Below, piece by piece: positions 26,803 to 34,217 of a stretch of DNA of 64,000 nt. Under the pieces are notes generated by a model. The model saw nothing but the letters and a program-made list of their open reading frames with translations. It did no database searches and was not told the origin of the DNA. How positions within the stretch are numbered: position 1 is the stretch's first letter; each line of letters opens with the position of its first letter. Source of the DNA: an uncultured Oscillospiraceae bacterium (GTDB lineage: Bacteria > Bacillota > Clostridia > Oscillospirales > Acutalibacteraceae). The DNA is taken from NCBI GenBank assembly GCA_900540305.1, contig UQFL01000002.1, positions 1-64,000 of the forward strand, read 5' to 3'. Position numbers and translations under genes: made by a program.

Positions 26803-28074
26803 TTATTTGTTTTCCTTTGAATCGAAATTCAAGATTGATGCAAGAACAACCTTGTAACCTGTTTCAATAGCTTCGGGAACAAGGCGGTCATAACTATCTC
26901 TGCGGTTGTGATAATAATCTGCCGGAGCAGGGTCCATAGCTGCAAGACAAGTTGCTGTAATTCCTGCCTGAGTAAATGCGGCAGCGTCAGAAGAACCGAA
27001 GAATACATTTGCAAATTCAGCAGAATCATAACCTGCCTCTTTAGCTGAATCAAGAACTAATTTTGAGAATGCTTCATCGTGTTTAACTGTACCTGTCATA
27101 TCCTTTGAATAAACATTGAGATAATCAAGGTCTGTAAGGGTATCAACACACAATACTGCAGTTTCAACACCCTGTGAGGTATATTCGTCAAAATGGTCTT
27201 TTGCAAAAGCCTTTGCGCCTCTGAGGCCTGCTTCCTCGCCGTCTGTAATCATAGCTACAACCTCAGTGTTTTCAAACTCAACGCCTGCCATATCAAGCAT
27301 ACGAAGAGCACATACAGCAGCATAAGTACCAGTAAGGTTATCGTTTGCACCAGGTGAAACAGTGCTGAAATCAACAAAGAGGAATAATGTTATCATAAAC
27401 AAAACTGTTATGATGTGGATATAGTATGAGTAATTGAGCATAAAGTCACCAAAAGCGCCCATATCAACAAAGTTGGCAATAACTGCAACGATAGCTATTA
27501 TAAGAGAAATAAACGCACCTCCGATTGTACCGCCCATAAGAGGACCCATACCCTTATCTTTGAGATAATAAATATGACGCCACTCGTAAGCAGAATCAAT
27601 ATGTCCGCTGATTACTATACGCTTTTTAACCTCTCCTCTAGGTTTTCTTGTAGCAACAAGATTGTGACCGGTAACCTTTTTGTAAAGAGGGTCCATAAAA
27701 CGCTTGTACATAAGGAATTCCATTGCCGTAATAAAAAGACCTATGGCAACAAGAATACCGAATACGCACTGAGCAATAAAGAATGAAATAACATTCGTAA
27801 ACACAAGCGCAAGGCAGATTACAAAGCCGAGAATAATTGCGGCTGAAACAAGTTTTGTAAAGTGCAAGAATGCTTTGGGAGCCATTTGATACTCCTCAAA
27901 ATGCGTTTCATCACAAAACTGGTCAAGTTCCTTTTTAAGGTGCTTTTCTGCGTCAAAGCAAGCCTCGTTTCCTGATTCACGCGGACCGTATTTTTTGATT
28001 ACATTTGTTATTTCTTTTACTGTGTAATCAACATTTTCCTTTATGACCGCACTCGGAAATTCGCTGATTTTCAT
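26803..28074 (-). CDS. M28-family metallopeptidase with internal membrane segments
   Basis: A 423-residue protein whose zinc-peptidase parts are interrupted by membrane helices. Metal ligands are visible in ISGHIDSAYEW, SPGANDNLTG, ITDGEEAGLRG (with the catalytic Glu) and YYHNRRDSYDRL. Hydrophobic segments lie at about residues 72-95, 98-120, 183-205 and 215-240, that is before and within the catalytic domain. It probably acts as a membrane-anchored aminopeptidase. Its start overlaps the stop of the GH20 gene upstream by 4 bases, suggesting linked synthesis with a glycan-degrading enzyme. Confidence 0.88.
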   Translation of the reverse strand: MKISEFPSAVIKENVDYTVKEITNVIKKYGPRESGNEACFDAEKHLKKELDQFCDETHFEEYQMAPKAFLHFTKLVSAAIILGFVICLALVFTNVISFFIAQCVFGILVAIGLFITAMEFLMYKRFMDPLYKKVTGHNLVATRKPRGEVKKRIVISGHIDSAYEWRHIYYLKDKGMGPLMGGTIGGAFISLIIAIVAVIANFVDMGAFGDFMLNYSYYIHIITVLFMITLFLFVDFSTVSPGANDNLTGTYAAVCALRMLDMAGVEFENTEVVAMITDGEEAGLRGAKAFAKDHFDEYTSQGVETAVLCVDTLTDLDYLNVYSKDMTGTVKHDEAFSKLVLDSAKEAGYDSAEFANVFFGSSDAAAFTQAGITATCLAAMDPAPADYYHNRRDSYDRLVPEAIETGYKVVLASILNFDSKENK

Positions 28075-29636
28075 TTTCTGTTCTCCTTTAATTTGTTATT
28101 TTCGGTAAATTCAAAGTCTGGATCGCCTTTAAAGAATTTACCATTTATTATCAAGCGTTTTAACGGATTCTTCGGCATACATATTTCATTTTCTGCATAA
28201 TTAATGCCGAGTTTATCCAAAGCGCCTTTATAACCGTTATATCTGCTATAAAACTCAGTAAAATCTCTATTTTCTTCAGCAGTCCAAGCCGCTTCGGAAA
28301 GCGCCTCCATTCTCGGATGCGCCATAAACTGAATTTTACTGAAAGTTCTTATCCATTCAGTCCACAGTTCACCCTCAACGCCTATAACATTTTCCTTTTC
28401 AACACCAAACTGAGAGGGTGAAAAATCATAGGTATTTGAAAGAGGATATTTTGCATAAGGCATATCAAAATAGAATGACCTGTGATTACTCATAATGATT
28501 TTACCACCGTTTGCGGCAAAATTCTTTGTGTTTTTGTCCTGACCGGGAAGCCACTGCTGAACAACAGTATTCTTATCAATATTGTCAATGCCTTTTCTGA
28601 GAATGTCGTTCCAAGCAACCATATGCTTGCCTTTTGATTCTAAGAATGCACAAAGTTCATTTGTAAGTTTCTTCTGAAGTTCTTTTTCATCCTTGAAACC
28701 GTATTCACGCAACGCTTTCTGGCAGTCGGGGCAGGTTTTCCACTCAGTTACATCACATTCATCTCCGCCCACATGGAAATATTCAAACGGAAACAGCGAC
28801 ATAACTTCTTCATAAACATCAAAAATAAATTCAAGACTTTCTTTTTTGCCAAGGCATATAGGTCTGTTCCAATCCTTAATGCCCTCTTTTTGAAAAATTT
28901 TTGAACCAAAAGCTCCGAAAACATCTCTTTTTATATTTCTGCAAGCAAGATTTGGATAAGATGCCAAAGCTGCGGCAAAATGAGCAGGAACATCAATTTC
29001 CGGCATTATTGAAATACAGCGTTCTGAAGCGTATTTAACGATTTCCTTGATATCTTCCTGAGTATAAAAGCCGCCGTATTCCTTATTCTCGATTCTTGAG
29101 CATTGCCAGCCGCCAAGCTGTGTATACGCTCTTTTTGAGCCTATCTCGGTTAAAAGCGGGTATTTCTTTATCTCAATTCTCCATCCCTGGTCGTCAGTAA
29201 GATGCCAGTGAAAAACATTGAGTTTAAGCCTAAACATATCGTCAAGTAAAGCTTTAATAGAGTCTTTACCGAAAAAATGACGGCTCTCATCAAGCGCAAG
29301 GCCTCTCCATTTATACTGCGGCTTGTCGCTGATTTCAACATATGGAATTTCGTTTTTACCCTCGTCAAATCTGCCGAGCATACGCACGGACTGAAGCGCA
29401 TAGTAGGCGCCAGCCTGTGAGCTTGCTTTAATCAAAATTCCGTTTTCATTAACTGTAAGACGATATTCCTCTTTAGCAAGAGAAGTATCTGAGAGAATTT
29501 TTACAGGTGCGTTTTCATCACCACTGTTTTGAACAAGCGCAAGTTCAATCTCGGAAAAAACAGGAGCATTTTTTTCAAGTTTGTAAATCCCCTTAAATTC
29601 CTTTGATGCACTCGGCTTTGGAATTAAATTCAGCAT
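28071..29636 (-). CDS. Beta-N-acetylhexosaminidase (GH20)
   Basis: A 521-residue enzyme that removes terminal N-acetylglucosamine or N-acetylgalactosamine by substrate-assisted catalysis. An N-terminal GH20b domain (about 1-105) precedes the barrel with DESRHFFG, FHWHLTDDQGWRIEI and the catalytic Asp-Glu pair in HVGGDECD. GVEGELWTEWIRT forms the aglycone side. No signal peptide is seen, so it is likely cytoplasmic and acts on imported oligosaccharides. The start at 29636 follows GAGGG by 8 bases. First gene of an operon with the M28 peptidase. Confidence 0.95.
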   Translation of the reverse strand: MLNLIPKPSASKEFKGIYKLEKNAPVFSEIELALVQNSGDENAPVKILSDTSLAKEEYRLTVNENGILIKASSQAGAYYALQSVRMLGRFDEGKNEIPYVEISDKPQYKWRGLALDESRHFFGKDSIKALLDDMFRLKLNVFHWHLTDDQGWRIEIKKYPLLTEIGSKRAYTQLGGWQCSRIENKEYGGFYTQEDIKEIVKYASERCISIMPEIDVPAHFAAALASYPNLACRNIKRDVFGAFGSKIFQKEGIKDWNRPICLGKKESLEFIFDVYEEVMSLFPFEYFHVGGDECDVTEWKTCPDCQKALREYGFKDEKELQKKLTNELCAFLESKGKHMVAWNDILRKGIDNIDKNTVVQQWLPGQDKNTKNFAANGGKIIMSNHRSFYFDMPYAKYPLSNTYDFSPSQFGVEKENVIGVEGELWTEWIRTFSKIQFMAHPRMEALSEAAWTAEENRDFTEFYSRYNGYKGALDKLGINYAENEICMPKNPLKRLIINGKFFKGDPDFEFTENNKLKENRK

Positions 29637-29664
29637 AAATTTTACCCTCAAGCAATTTTTTTAG

Positions 29665-29693
29665 ATTATAGCACAAATCTTGATTGACAACAA
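29665..29693 (-). promoter_or_regulatory. Promoter of the GH20-M28 operon
   Basis: TTGTTG (29688-29693), 17-bp spacer, perfect TATAAT (29665-29670), minus strand. Its -35 region overlaps the -35 of the opposing tRNA promoter. Confidence 0.75.
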
Positions 29694-29713
29694 TAGTTTT
29701 AAGGTAGTAAAAT
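29684..29713 (+). promoter_or_regulatory. Promoter of tRNA-Arg
   Basis: Perfect TTGACA (29684-29689), 18-bp spacer, TAAAAT (29708-29713), about 25 bases before the mature tRNA 5' end. Confidence 0.7.
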
Positions 29714-29738
29714 AAAAATTAATTTGTACTTAATATTT

Positions 29739-29814
29739 CTGCCCGTAGCACAATGGCTAATGCATCTGATTCCGATTCAGACGATTGGGAGTTCGAATCT
29801 CTTCGGGCAGGCCA
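29739..29814 (+). tRNA. tRNA-Arg (anticodon CCG)
   Basis: The acceptor arms CTGCCCG and CGGGCAG pair perfectly. The anticodon stem TCTGA/TCAGA encloses the loop TTCCGAT with anticodon CCG, reading CGG. The T-arm GGGAG-TTCGAAT-CTCTT has two G-T pairs. Discriminator G and an encoded CCA follow, 76 bases in all. Its 3' half is repeated downstream. Confidence 0.93.
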
Positions 29815-29840
29815 AAAAAAAGCAGATTTTTCTGCTTTTT
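29794..29840 (+). repeat. Direct repeat copy 1: tRNA-Arg 3' end plus terminator
   Basis: This stretch covers the T-loop, the 3' acceptor strand and CCA of the tRNA and the terminator hairpin behind it. It returns at 29948-29993 with a single difference (8 versus 7 A in the run). Confidence 0.9.
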
Positions 29841-29846
29841 TGTTTT
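29818..29846 (+). terminator. Terminator of tRNA-Arg
   Basis: Hairpin AAAAGCAGA-TTTT-TCTGCTTTT followed by a T-run; duplicated at 29970-30000. Confidence 0.85.
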
Positions 29847-29848
29847 TT

Positions 29849-29957
29849 AGAAGAGATTCGAACAGGGCAATCCCGCAGGGATAGAAACAGTTCGGGGAAC
29901 TGTTTCGTTGCCCGCGTGCGTGTCGGCGAGCGCAAAAGCGAGCCGAGCGAATCTCTT
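29849..29957 (+). repeat. Highly structured element bounded by inverted tRNA-Arg T-arm copies
   Basis: AGAAGAGATTCGAAC (29849-29863) is an inverted copy of the tRNA T-arm. AAGAGATTCG (29851-29860) can pair with CGAATCTCTT (29948-29957) as a 10-bp closing helix. Inside, GGGCAA (29865-29870)/TTGCCC (29908-29913) closes a junction with two hairpins, TCCC-GCA-GGGA and AAACAGTTC-GGG-GAACTGTTT; then TCGGC...CGC-AAAA-GCG...GCCGA (29923-29946) makes a third arm. The frame is partly open but the content looks like folded RNA or a palindromic DNA element, not protein. It is GC-richer than its surroundings. Confidence 0.8.
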
Positions 29958-29993
29958 CGGGCAGGCCAAAAAAAGCAGATTTTTCTGCTTTTT
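29948..29993 (+). repeat. Direct repeat copy 2: tRNA-Arg 3' end plus terminator
   Basis: Near-identical second copy of 29794-29840, placed at the far edge of the structured element. It keeps CGAATCTCTT, CGGGCAG, GCCA and the terminator but has no matching tRNA 5' half. Confidence 0.9.
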
Positions 29994-30000
29994 ATTTTTT
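29970..30000 (+). terminator. Duplicated terminator behind the structured element
   Basis: Same AGCAGA-TTTT-TCTGCT hairpin with a T-rich tail as at 29818, part of direct repeat copy 2. Confidence 0.8.
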
Positions 30001-30031
30001 TATGTTTTATTAAAAAATCTTAAATGGACTC

Positions 30032-30060
30032 TTGTTTTAATATTAAAATGGGTGTATTAT
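30032..30060 (+). promoter_or_regulatory. Promoter of tRNA-Ala
   Basis: TTGTTT (30032-30037), 17-bp spacer, TATTAT (30055-30060), 11 bases before the tRNA. Confidence 0.6.
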
Positions 30061-30071
30061 ATCTATTACAC

Positions 30072-30147
30072 GGGCGCGTAGCTCAGTTGGGAGAGTGCTG
30101 CATTCGCATTGCAGAGGTCGAGGGTTCGACTCCCTTCGCGTCCACCA
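30072..30147 (+). tRNA. tRNA-Ala (anticodon CGC)
   Basis: The acceptor arms GGGCGCG and CGCGTCC pair with one G-T. The D-arm is GCTC-AGTTGGGA-GAGT... type, the anticodon stem CTGCA/TGCAG holds TTCGCAT with anticodon CGC reading GCG. The T-arm is GAGGG-TTCGACT-CCCTT, discriminator A and encoded CCA follow. Confidence 0.95.
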
Positions 30148-30153
30148 AATATC

Positions 30154-30190
30154 ATCCGTCTGAACAGTTTATTGTTCGGGCGGATTTTTC
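30154..30190 (+). terminator. Terminator of tRNA-Ala
   Basis: A 13-bp stem, ATCCGTCTGAACA with TGTTCGGGCGGAT (two G-T wobbles), then TTTTTC TTTT. Confidence 0.85.
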
Positions 30191-30216
30191 TTTTACTCAG
30201 CATATAAAAACAGGTG

Positions 30217-30243
30217 ACATTTTTTCAACTTTCTCATAGTATA
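30217..30243 (+). promoter_or_regulatory. Sigma-K-like promoter of the collagen-like gene
   Basis: AC (30217-30218), 16-bp spacer, then CATAGTATA (30235-30243), which matches the late mother-cell pattern AC-N16/17-CATAnnnTA. It lies 70 bases before the start codon. No good vegetative promoter is seen here. Confidence 0.5.
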
Positions 30244-30312
30244 AAAAGGCAAAGTAAATCGACCTTGCCAAATATACCGACTTTTACGGCGTACGGAAAG
30301 AAGAGAAAAGAT

Positions 30313-31344
30313 ATGAATTGGGATAATTTTCCTAAAATGAATGTCATAAAATGCTCACAGCTTAATGAGCAGTCGTGCAAATGCCGTTCTCATAAAGAAC
30401 ATTGCCTTTGCCCTCCTTCCGCCTGCTGCTGCGTTAAAGTAACCTGCCCAACCGGACCTACAGGGCCAACGGGACCGACCGGTCCTACAGGTCCTGCGTT
30501 TGCAACCGGCCCTACAGGTGCTACTGGTCCTACAGGTGCTACAGGTCCCACGGGCGCAACTGGTCCTACAGGCGCTACTGGTCCTACGGGTGCTACTGGT
30601 CCTACAGGTGCTACTGGTCCCACAGGTGCAACTGGTCCGACGGGTGCAACTGGTCCGACGGGTGCTACTGGTCCCACAGGCGCTACTGGTCCAACAGGGG
30701 CTACTGGTCCTACAGGAGCAACAGGTCCCACAGGTGCTACTGGTCCGACGGGTCCCACAGGTCCTGCCGGAACAGCGGGAATACAGGGTGATGCGGCAAC
30801 AGTTTCAGTAGGTACTGTTACAACAGGTGACCCCGGAACACAGGCTGCTGTTACAAACTCGGGAACAGATCAAGCGGCAGTTTTTGATTTCGTTATCCCT
30901 AAAGGCGACACAGGTGAATGCGGTGAACCTGATTTTCTTAATGCTTATTCCACATCCCCTCAGCCGGGAACATCAGGAACGGCATTGTTGTTTGACAGAA
31001 ACGCCGACACAAACGGAACTTCTGTTACCCATTCAAACAATTCTGCAGATGTTATATTGCAGCAGCCTGGATTTTATTCTGTATCATTCCACGGCACTGT
31101 AGCTCCCTCAAGCAGCGCAAAATTCCCTCTCTCTATACAGCTTTATTTGACTAAAAATTCAAGCGTTGTTACAGGCACAGGCCAAAGCCATAATTTCCAG
31201 TCATCAGCAGAGACTGCAAACTATTCATTTTCGCAGATAATTAATGTAAATTCTGCTCCAACAACTTTAAATGTTGTTTCACAGGGCGGTTCTATTATCT
31301 ACAGCAACATTTCAATTACGGTAAACCGTTTAGGAGATAATTAA
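30313..31344 (+). CDS. Collagen-like exosporium-type protein (BclA-like)
   Basis: A 343-residue protein starting [10 protein letters not shown]. Domain order: a Cys-rich head ([20 protein letters not shown], then CCC, residues to about 45), a collagen-like Gly-X-Y region of GPT and GAT triplets (about 46-153), and a C-terminal domain of about 190 residues ([17 protein letters not shown], then ending [19 protein letters not shown]) that looks like a BclA/C1q jelly roll. It has no signal peptide, as for spore-surface proteins made in the mother cell. The start is chosen at 30313 behind AGAAGAGAAAAG; the longer frame runs through the promoter. Thr-rich collagen regions are usually O-glycosylated, and a glycosyltransferase follows. 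Confidence 0.85.
   Translation: MNWDNFPKMNVIKCSQLNEQSCKCRSHKEHCLCPPSACCCVKVTCPTGPTGPTGPTGPTGPAFATGPTGATGPTGATGPTGATGPTGATGPTGATGPTGATGPTGATGPTGATGPTGATGPTGATGPTGATGPTGATGPTGATGPTGPTGPAGTAGIQGDAATVSVGTVTTGDPGTQAAVTNSGTDQAAVFDFVIPKGDTGECGEPDFLNAYSTSPQPGTSGTALLFDRNADTNGTSVTHSNNSADVILQQPGFYSVSFHGTVAPSSSAKFPLSIQLYLTKNSSVVTGTGQSHNFQSSAETANYSFSQIINVNSAPTTLNVVSQGGSIIYSNISITVNRLGDN
30445..30770 (+). repeat. Tandem 18-bp collagen repeats (Gly-Pro-Thr-Gly-Ala-Thr)
   Basis: About 14 copies of an 18-bp unit of the form GGTCCTACAGGTGCTACT, with synonymous third-base changes, follow a shorter run of GPT triplets interrupted by AFAT. Such repeats change length easily between strains. Confidence 0.95.
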
Positions 31345-31384
31345 AACGGAACACCCGCTTGTTATAAGCGAGGCTCCGAGGAAG

Positions 31385-31420
31385 GGGGCGTTTCAAACGA
31401 AACGCCCCAAATTTATTTAT
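31385..31420 (+). terminator. Terminator after the collagen-like gene
   Basis: Perfect 10-bp stem GGGGCGTTTC-AAAC-GAAACGCCCC, then AAATTTATTT. The T-run is weak, so some read-through into the glycosyltransferase gene is likely. Confidence 0.7.
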
Positions 31421-31446
31421 ACCAAGCATCTGAAAGAGCTGATTCT

Positions 31447-32541
31447 ATGAAAAAATACAAAATATGTGTTTATGCTATATGCAAAAATGAAGAAAAGTTT
31501 GTTGACGAATGGGTAAAATCAATGAGTGAAGCCGATAAAATAGTTGTTCTTGACACAGGCTCAACGGACAGCACTGTTTCAAAATTTAGAAATCTTGGCA
31601 TTGAGGTACACCAAGAAATTATTTCTCCCTGGCGGTTTGACACAGCCAGAAATCGCTCTCTTGAACTTGTTGACGAAGACACCGAGATATGCGTATGCAC
31701 CGACCTAGACGAACGGTTTGAAAAAGGCTGGAGAGAAAAACTTGAAAGTGTATGGAACAAAGAAACGAAAAGAGCGCAGTACCGCTACACATGGAATTTT
31801 AACGAGGACGGCACGGAGGGTGTAGTTTTCTGGATAGACAAAATTCACAGCAGAAAGGGCTGGAAGTGGGAACACCCTGTTCATGAAGTACTGAAATACA
31901 CAGGGAGCGAACCGTGTATATCTGTATACGCCGAGGGCATACAGCTAAACCACTTTGCCGACCCTGAAAAATCAAGGGCACAGTATCTTCCGCTTTTAGA
32001 ACTTTCTGTAAAAGAAGCCCCTGATAACGACAGAAATATGCACTATCTCGGCAGGGAATATATGTTCAAAGGAGAATGGGACAAATGTATCGAAACTCTA
32101 ACACGACATCTTTCAATGCCCTCAGCAACATGGGCTGATGAGAGATGCGCTTCAATGCGATACATTGCAAAATCATATCTTCAAAAAGGAAACCGAGAAG
32201 AGGCAAAACGCTGGTATTTCAAAAGCATAGCTGAGGCGCCGTATTTAAGAGAGCCGTATACAGACTTTGCATCTTTGCTTTATGATGAAAGAGACTGGCA
32301 CGGAATTATATTTTTGGCTGAAAGCGCACTCAAAATAACAGAACGCCCCCGAACTTATATCTGCGAGGCGCAGGCATGGGGAAGCCTGCCGTATGACCTT
32401 GCTTCGCTCGGTTATTATTATACGGGCAATTACGAAAAGTCGCTTGAAATGGTGAAAAAAGCGTTGGAACTGTCACCGACAGACGAAAGGCTGAAAGAAA
32501 ACAAAAGGCTTATTGAAAACGCACTTAAAAAGCAACTTTAA
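31447..32541 (+). CDS. Family 2 glycosyltransferase with TPR tail
   Basis: A 364-residue cytoplasmic protein. The GT-A catalytic part (about 1-190) has CVYAICKNEEKFVDEWV, VVLDTGSTDSTV and the metal-binding CTDLDERF. From about residue 195 there are TPR-like helix pairs (MHYLGREYMFKGEWDKCIETL, SMRYIAKSYLQKGNREEAKRWY, LASLGYYYTGNYEKSLEMV). GT2-TPR proteins often glycosylate proteins or make surface sugars. Placed directly behind the collagen-like gene (about 100 bp), it is a good candidate to decorate the Thr-rich stalk, but this is inference. Confidence 0.88.
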   Translation: MKKYKICVYAICKNEEKFVDEWVKSMSEADKIVVLDTGSTDSTVSKFRNLGIEVHQEIISPWRFDTARNRSLELVDEDTEICVCTDLDERFEKGWREKLESVWNKETKRAQYRYTWNFNEDGTEGVVFWIDKIHSRKGWKWEHPVHEVLKYTGSEPCISVYAEGIQLNHFADPEKSRAQYLPLLELSVKEAPDNDRNMHYLGREYMFKGEWDKCIETLTRHLSMPSATWADERCASMRYIAKSYLQKGNREEAKRWYFKSIAEAPYLREPYTDFASLLYDERDWHGIIFLAESALKITERPRTYICEAQAWGSLPYDLASLGYYYTGNYEKSLEMVKKALELSPTDERLKENKRLIENALKKQL

Positions 32542-32580
32542 TCAATCGCAGTATTTTTAAATATTAGTACTGCATCGGTT

Positions 32581-32667
32581 TTGAAATATTAAATTGCCCC
32601 ATGTTAAAATCAGTTGCAAAACTGCAAGGCTTTTCGTATTGATTTTTCAGTTTGGAATTTGTATTAT
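32581..32667 (+). promoter_or_regulatory. Two candidate promoters and a palindrome ahead of the XRE gene
   Basis: P1: TTGAAA (32581-32586), 18 bp, TAAAAT (32605-32610). P2: TTGATT (32639-32644), 17 bp, TATTAT (32662-32667). Between them CAGTT-GCAA-AACTG (32611-32624) is a palindrome at the presumed P1 start, a possible self-repression site. GCAGTA...TACTGC (32549-32574) forms a weak hairpin behind the glycosyltransferase. Confidence 0.5.
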
Positions 32668-32701
32668 TAATTTGCAGTTATAAGTATTCGGAGGTATAAA
32701 A

Positions 32702-33145
32702 ATGAGTCTTGGAAGCAGTTTATTTGAAGCAAGAAAAAACAGAGGATTATCTCAGGAAGAAGTTGCGGAAAAACTCGGCGTAAGCAGACAGACGATTTCA
32801 AAATGGGAAACGGATGAAACTCTTCCTGACATCAGGCAGTCAAAAAGACTTGCCGTTATATACCGCATATCACTTGACGAACTGATTGATTTTGACATTG
32901 GAGTTAAAGAAATTGAAGAAATGATTGAAAGAACAGATGAAAAGCTTAATGACAAAATCAACTGGACAAAAGTTTGGAGCAAAAAATATCCCATTCTTGC
33001 AAAATATCAAGACGAGGTGGATATAAGCGATTACGCTGAAAACTTAAAGACTATGCTTAAAAGACTCAGAAGCGATTACGGTTACAGCGCCGTTGACGCT
33101 TGCCTTGTACTAAAAGATATTCTTGCTCATGTGTGGAAAAATTAG
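32702..33145 (+). CDS. XRE-family transcriptional regulator
   Basis: A 147-residue DNA-binding protein. The N-terminal helix-turn-helix is typical (LFEARKNRGLSQEEVAEKLGVSRQTISKWE, here quoted in part; residues 7-36), followed by LPDIRQSKRLAVIYRISLDELI. The C-terminal 80 residues are charged and helical and have no known ligand domain, perhaps for dimer formation. GGAGG lies 8 bases upstream. The gene stands alone behind the glycosyltransferase gene; its target is unknown, its own promoter region carries a palindrome. Confidence 0.92.
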   Translation: MSLGSSLFEARKNRGLSQEEVAEKLGVSRQTISKWETDETLPDIRQSKRLAVIYRISLDELIDFDIGVKEIEEMIERTDEKLNDKINWTKVWSKKYPILAKYQDEVDISDYAENLKTMLKRLRSDYGYSAVDACLVLKDILAHVWKN

Positions 33146-33193
33146 AATTTTCTAAAAAGCTACAAATCATATCATTACTCATTTTGAACAAGC

Positions 33194-33230
33194 AAACGCG
33201 CCGTTTCAAAAGCGAAACGGCGCGTTTTTC
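33194..33230. terminator. Bidirectional terminator
   Basis: Perfect 14-bp stem AAACGCGCCGTTTC/GAAACGGCGCGTTT with a short loop, between the converging XRE and phosphatase genes. Confidence 0.92.
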
Positions 33231-33236
33231 ATATTT

Positions 33237-34130
33237 CTATATTTTTTTATTAAGAGCGATAAATGTCATTCTGTCACGCTCATCCTGAGTACCGTGACGG
33301 CGTGCATGGCCGCCGTGGTCTGAAGTGATGATATAAAGCCAGTCTTCATTCTCAAATTCGGATCTTGCCTCAATATGTTCTATCAAATTATAAGCATATC
33401 TATCAGCATTTGTAACGGAAGAAACATATCTATAATCAGTAGGTCCAAAACCGTAAGAGTGGCCGTTATAATCGGGAAATTCGCTAATGGCGAATATCAA
33501 ATCAAAGCCGTTATCAACTGCATCAAGCGCAGTATTCTGAAGTTCTGTTTCATTCTTGACCTGAGCAAATTTCAGCGGCAGATTTTCACTTTCCGCCATT
33601 TTTATTTCATCCTTGTAAGTTATAGTAAAATGGTCTTCCCAAATAGCGGCAAAAATCACCTTTTTACCTTTTCGGGCATATTCTGCCAAAATGGTTGGGC
33701 TGGAATTCTTTTTTGTAATATGCTTTACAACGCCGTTTTCGATTCCCCATTTACCAGTCAAAATTGAAGCCCAGCCCTGAGCAGTGCTTGTTTCCTGAAT
33801 AGTGGCAGGCTGTTTTTTGTCGCCGCCTGCATAACTGAGAAAAAGTCCTCCGCTCTCTTTAAGCCGAGTTACTGCACTGTAAAAACTTTTTCTATTATAA
33901 CATGTTATTTTCTGTGATTCGCCCTGAATCAGATAAAACATAGAATCAGCCCTTGCGCCGTCAAAGCCGTAAATAAGCACTTTCTTTTTCTTGTCCGACT
34001 TTTCTTCTAAATGTTTCTTTACAATCTCATAAACAACAGTCTGTGGATATGCTGTTTCAGTTGAATTTTCAAAAATTCCGCTTCTATCAAGCAGGCTGAG
34101 ATATTTTTTTGATTTGAAATTAAAAGCCAT
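33237..34130 (-). CDS. Alkaline phosphatase-superfamily phosphodiesterase
   Basis: A 297-residue protein of the nucleotide pyrophosphatase/phosphodiesterase type. Metal ligands appear in IYGFDGARAD, the nucleophile region in TSTAQGWASILTGKWG, and the other ligands in SEFPDYNGHSYG and SDHGGHARRHG. The nucleophile is Thr or Ser in the phosphodiesterase form; the sulfatase motif C/S-x-P-x-R is absent. No signal peptide is seen. The start at 34130 follows TAGGAGAA. It is divergent from an MFS transporter, with a metallophosphoesterase further on, hinting at uptake and cleavage of a phosphodiester. Confidence 0.85.
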   Translation of the reverse strand: MAFNFKSKKYLSLLDRSGIFENSTETAYPQTVVYEIVKKHLEEKSDKKKKVLIYGFDGARADSMFYLIQGESQKITCYNRKSFYSAVTRLKESGGLFLSYAGGDKKQPATIQETSTAQGWASILTGKWGIENGVVKHITKKNSSPTILAEYARKGKKVIFAAIWEDHFTITYKDEIKMAESENLPLKFAQVKNETELQNTALDAVDNGFDLIFAISEFPDYNGHSYGFGPTDYRYVSSVTNADRYAYNLIEHIEARSEFENEDWLYIITSDHGGHARRHGTQDERDRMTFIALNKKI

Positions 34131-34174
34131 AATTAATTCTCCTAAATAACATCTTTTAATTACCATCAATTTGT

Positions 34175-34203
34175 ATTATAATTAGATTTAACTTCCAATA
34201 CAA
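34175..34203 (-). promoter_or_regulatory. Promoter of the phosphodiesterase gene
   Basis: TTGTAT (34198-34203), 17-bp spacer, perfect TATAAT (34175-34180), minus strand. It overlaps the upstream region of the divergent MFS gene. Confidence 0.7.
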
Positions 34204-34217
34204 GAGGACATTTAACC

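Noticed and set aside
29724..30023. 99-codon open frame through tRNA-Arg and the structured element
   Set aside because: It covers a complete tRNA and a folded repeat, has no ribosome site and its product is low-complexity; the RNA reading is far better.
29739..30147. Full integrated element between the two tRNAs
   Set aside because: Only about 250 bases separate them and no integrase or other gene is present; only a small non-coding element is possible.
30390..30758. Antisense and alternative-frame open frames over the collagen repeats (GPVAPV and VLLVLQ types)
   Set aside because: Any frame stays open through an 18-bp repeat without stops. They have no ribosome site and only reflect the repeat.
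30445..30770. CRISPR array
   Set aside because: Units are contiguous, in frame, without unique spacers, and encode Gly-X-Y triplets.
33237..34130. Sulfatase matured by the nearby radical SAM enzyme
   Set aside because: The required C/S-x-P-x-R motif is absent; the nucleophile region fits a phosphodiesterase.
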